5,871 bases of DNA, taken from Ruminococcus sp. UBA3387 (GTDB lineage: Bacteria > Bacillota > Clostridia > Oscillospirales > Ruminococcaceae). Within the stretch, counting starts at the first letter, position 1, and each line of letters begins with the position of its first letter. This document shows positions 4,981-5,871 of the stretch, piece after piece. The DNA lies in assembly GCA_002358895.1 (NCBI GenBank), contig DEPR01000079.1:2766-8636 (forward strand), in the 5' to 3' direction. The position numbers and the translations under genes are program-made. The notes beneath the pieces are model-generated. The model made no database searches and was not told the origin of the DNA. It was given only the letters and a program-made list of their open reading frames with translations.

Positions 4981-5127
4981 CTTAATATTAATCATATATT
5001 CATAATCGAGTTTAAGGATACAGATGGAAATTTAATAAAATATGTAGATTTCTGCGAATTTATTGTGCAAAATGACGAGGTAATATTGGTAAGTTTTAAT
5101 AAATCAGCTGTCGGGTTTTGTGTATAA
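4981..5127 (+). pseudogene. Start-less coding-like remnant upstream of adhE
   Basis: A plus-strand frame stays open from 4981 to the TAA at 5125-5127 and reads like protein, for example EFKDTDGNLIKYVDFCEF (from 5008) and VQNDEVILVSFNKSAVGFCV up to the stop. There is no ATG, GTG or TTG start with a ribosome site, and an in-frame TAA lies just upstream (4978-4980). It looks like the 3' end of a decayed gene. I do not recognise the family. Chance is possible over about 48 codons in AT-rich DNA, but the mix of charged, Gly and hydrophobic residues is protein-like. Confidence 0.4.
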
Positions 5128-5176
5128 TACCTAATAAATGAGCAAAAAATATAAAAAAAGCTGTATGGTTAGCAGA

Positions 5177-5194
5177 TTGACAAAAAAATAACAA
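5177..5194. promoter_or_regulatory. Candidate Rex (NADH/NAD+ redox repressor) operator
   Basis: TTGACAAAAAAATAACAA matches 11 of the 14 specified positions of the Rex site TTGTTAAnnnnTTAACAA, with the outer TTG and CAA exact. It spans the -35 box and the first part of the spacer, so bound Rex would block RNA polymerase. adhE is a recurrent Rex target in Bacillota, as Rex derepresses NADH-oxidising fermentation genes when NADH is high. The -35 itself contributes several matches and the region is A-rich, so the site is a candidate only. Confidence 0.45.
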
Positions 5195-5206
5195 AAGGTT
5201 TATAAT
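5177..5206 (+). promoter_or_regulatory. Sigma-A-type promoter of adhE
   Basis: TTGACA (5177-5182) and TATAAT (5201-5206) are both perfect hexamers, separated by 18 nt, one more than ideal. A start near 5213 gives a leader of about 80 nt. The A-rich spacer is shared with a Rex-like operator. Confidence 0.75.
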
Positions 5207-5214
5207 AATAGTAG

Positions 5215-5247
5215 GATAATAAGGGAATTTGTCTTCTCTCCATTATC
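5215..5247 (+). promoter_or_regulatory. Possible stem-loop in the adhE leader
   Basis: GATAAT (5215-5220) can pair with ATTATC (5242-5247), and GGGA (5223-5226) with TCTC (5235-5238) inside it. This gives an interrupted hairpin at the 5' end of the predicted transcript, away from the ribosome site. It may affect mRNA stability; pairing is weak and there is no T tract. Confidence 0.25.
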
Positions 5248-5293
5248 TTCTCGTGATTTCTAATAACAGGAAATTGATTTGGAGGTATATTTT

Positions 5294-5871
5294 ATGGCTA
5301 AGAATGATACACCTATTCTGGTTGACAGCGTTGAAGCACTGGAAGCCAAGATAGCTGAAGTAAAAGAAGCTCAGAGAATATTCGCAACATATACTCAGGA
5401 ACAGGTTGATAAGATTTTCAAGGCTGCTGCACTCGCTGCAAACAAAGCAAGAATCCAGCTTGCTAAAATGGCTGTTGAAGAAACAGGTATGGGCGTTGTG
5501 GAAGACAAGGTTATCAAGAACAACTATGCTGCTGAATATATATATAACGCATACAAAGATACACAGACTTGTGGTATTGTTGAAGAAAACAAGTCTTTCG
5601 GAACAATAAAAATTGCTGAACCAATCGGACTTATTGCTGCTGTTATCCCGACAACAAATCCGACTTCTACAGCTATTTTTAAGGCAATGATTTGTCTTAA
5701 AACAAGAAACGGTATTATCATCTCCCCTCACCCTCGTGCAAAAAACTGTACTATTGCTGCCGCAAAGCTCATTCTTGACGCTGCTGTTGCCGCAGGTGCA
5801 CCAAAGGGAATTATCGGTTGGATTGACGTACCTTCACTTGACCTGACAAACACAATTATGAAAGAAGCTGA
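5294..5871 (+). CDS. adhE: Aldehyde-alcohol dehydrogenase AdhE, N-terminal part (cut by window edge)
   Basis: AdhE reduces acetyl-CoA to acetaldehyde and then to ethanol using two NADH, regenerating NAD+ in fermentation; it forms cytoplasmic filaments called spirosomes. The 192 visible codons belong to the N-terminal CoA-acylating acetaldehyde dehydrogenase domain: an N-terminal helix with AQRIFATYTQEQVDKIFKAA (27-46), LAKMAVEETGMGVVEDKVIK (56-75), KSFGTIKIAEPIGLIAAVIP (100-119), TTNPTSTAIFKAM (120-132) and NGIIISPHPRAKN (139-151), all close to AdhE. The catalytic Cys and the iron-dependent alcohol dehydrogenase domain would lie beyond the window, so a single-function acetaldehyde dehydrogenase cannot be excluded. 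GGAGG (5281-5285) sits 8 nt before the ATG. A strong promoter and a candidate Rex operator lie upstream. Confidence 0.92.
   Translation, partial: MAKNDTPILVDSVEALEAKIAEVKEAQRIFATYTQEQVDKIFKAAALAANKARIQLAKMAVEETGMGVVEDKVIKNNYAAEYIYNAYKDTQTCGIVEENKSFGTIKIAEPIGLIAAVIPTTNPTSTAIFKAMICLKTRNGIIISPHPRAKNCTIAAAKLILDAAVAAGAPKGIIGWIDVPSLDLTNTIMKEA

Larger units (their letters stand above)
4821..5293. other. Long intergenic region between the phosphotransferase and adhE
   Basis: This 473-nt divergent gap holds no complete gene. From left to right it contains the leader and consensus promoter of the phosphotransferase, an AT-rich stretch with TTAATATTAA (4982-4991), a coding-like remnant, the adhE promoter with an overlapping Rex-like site, and the adhE leader with a possible stem-loop. 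No tRNA or known riboswitch was recognised. Confidence 0.7.

Noticed and set aside
4982..4991. TTAATATTAA perfect palindrome
   Set aside because: Short and wholly A-T in an AT-rich spacer; expected by chance.
5123..5128. TATAAT as an alternative adhE promoter
   Set aside because: No -35-like hexamer at 16-18 nt upstream and no extended -10; it also overlaps the end of the remnant frame.
5243..5731. 162-codon minus-strand open frame opposite adhE
   Set aside because: It mirrors the strongly recognisable AdhE coding frame; the Ser/Cys/Phe-rich translation is typical of antisense reading.

Overview
The window looks like chromosomal DNA of an anaerobic, endospore-forming member of the Clostridia (Bacillota). 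Support: AT-rich intergenic DNA, strong AGGAGG-type ribosome sites, TTGACA/TATAAT promoters, four dipicolinic-acid (DPA) spore genes, and an AdhE-type fermentation enzyme. An Oscillospirales/Ruminococcus-like host is plausible, but that is inference. No mobile element, CRISPR array, tRNA or rRNA was seen.

Layout. 1-260 (minus): the first 86 codons of queH (queuosine synthesis), cut by the window edge. 261-387: a short divergent intergenic region with a sigma-A-type promoter for queH, an unusual repeat/dyad between its -35 and -10, and a weak sigma-G-like signal for the spore operon. 388-1786 (plus): spoVAD, with a TTG start, and spoVAE, which help load DPA into the forespore. 1777-1808: one hairpin that serves as terminator on both strands. 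1807-3243 (minus): dpaA-dpaB, the two subunits of dipicolinate synthase, with a good sigma-K-like promoter. 3350-3784 (minus): a small predicted lipoprotein of unknown function with its own promoter and terminator. 3785-4058: promoter and two tandem hairpins. 4059-4820 (minus): an APH/choline-kinase-like phosphotransferase whose usual catalytic Asp is read as Asn, behind a perfect-consensus promoter. 4821-5293: a long intergenic region with that promoter, a start-less coding-like remnant, and the adhE promoter overlapped by a Rex-like operator. 5294 to the right edge (plus): the N-terminal part of adhE.

How the genes fit together: dpaAB would make DPA in the mother cell, and SpoVAD/SpoVAE would help move it into the forespore. 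Synthesis and uptake therefore lie side by side, converge on one terminator, and appear to be served by promoters of two different sporulation compartments. spoVAC, normally just upstream of spoVAD, is not here. The kinase, lipoprotein, queH and adhE have no evident link to this process. I see no clear undescribed system. The points most worth checking are the missing spoVAC, the D-to-N change in the kinase motif, the candidate Rex site, and the remnant frame before adhE.
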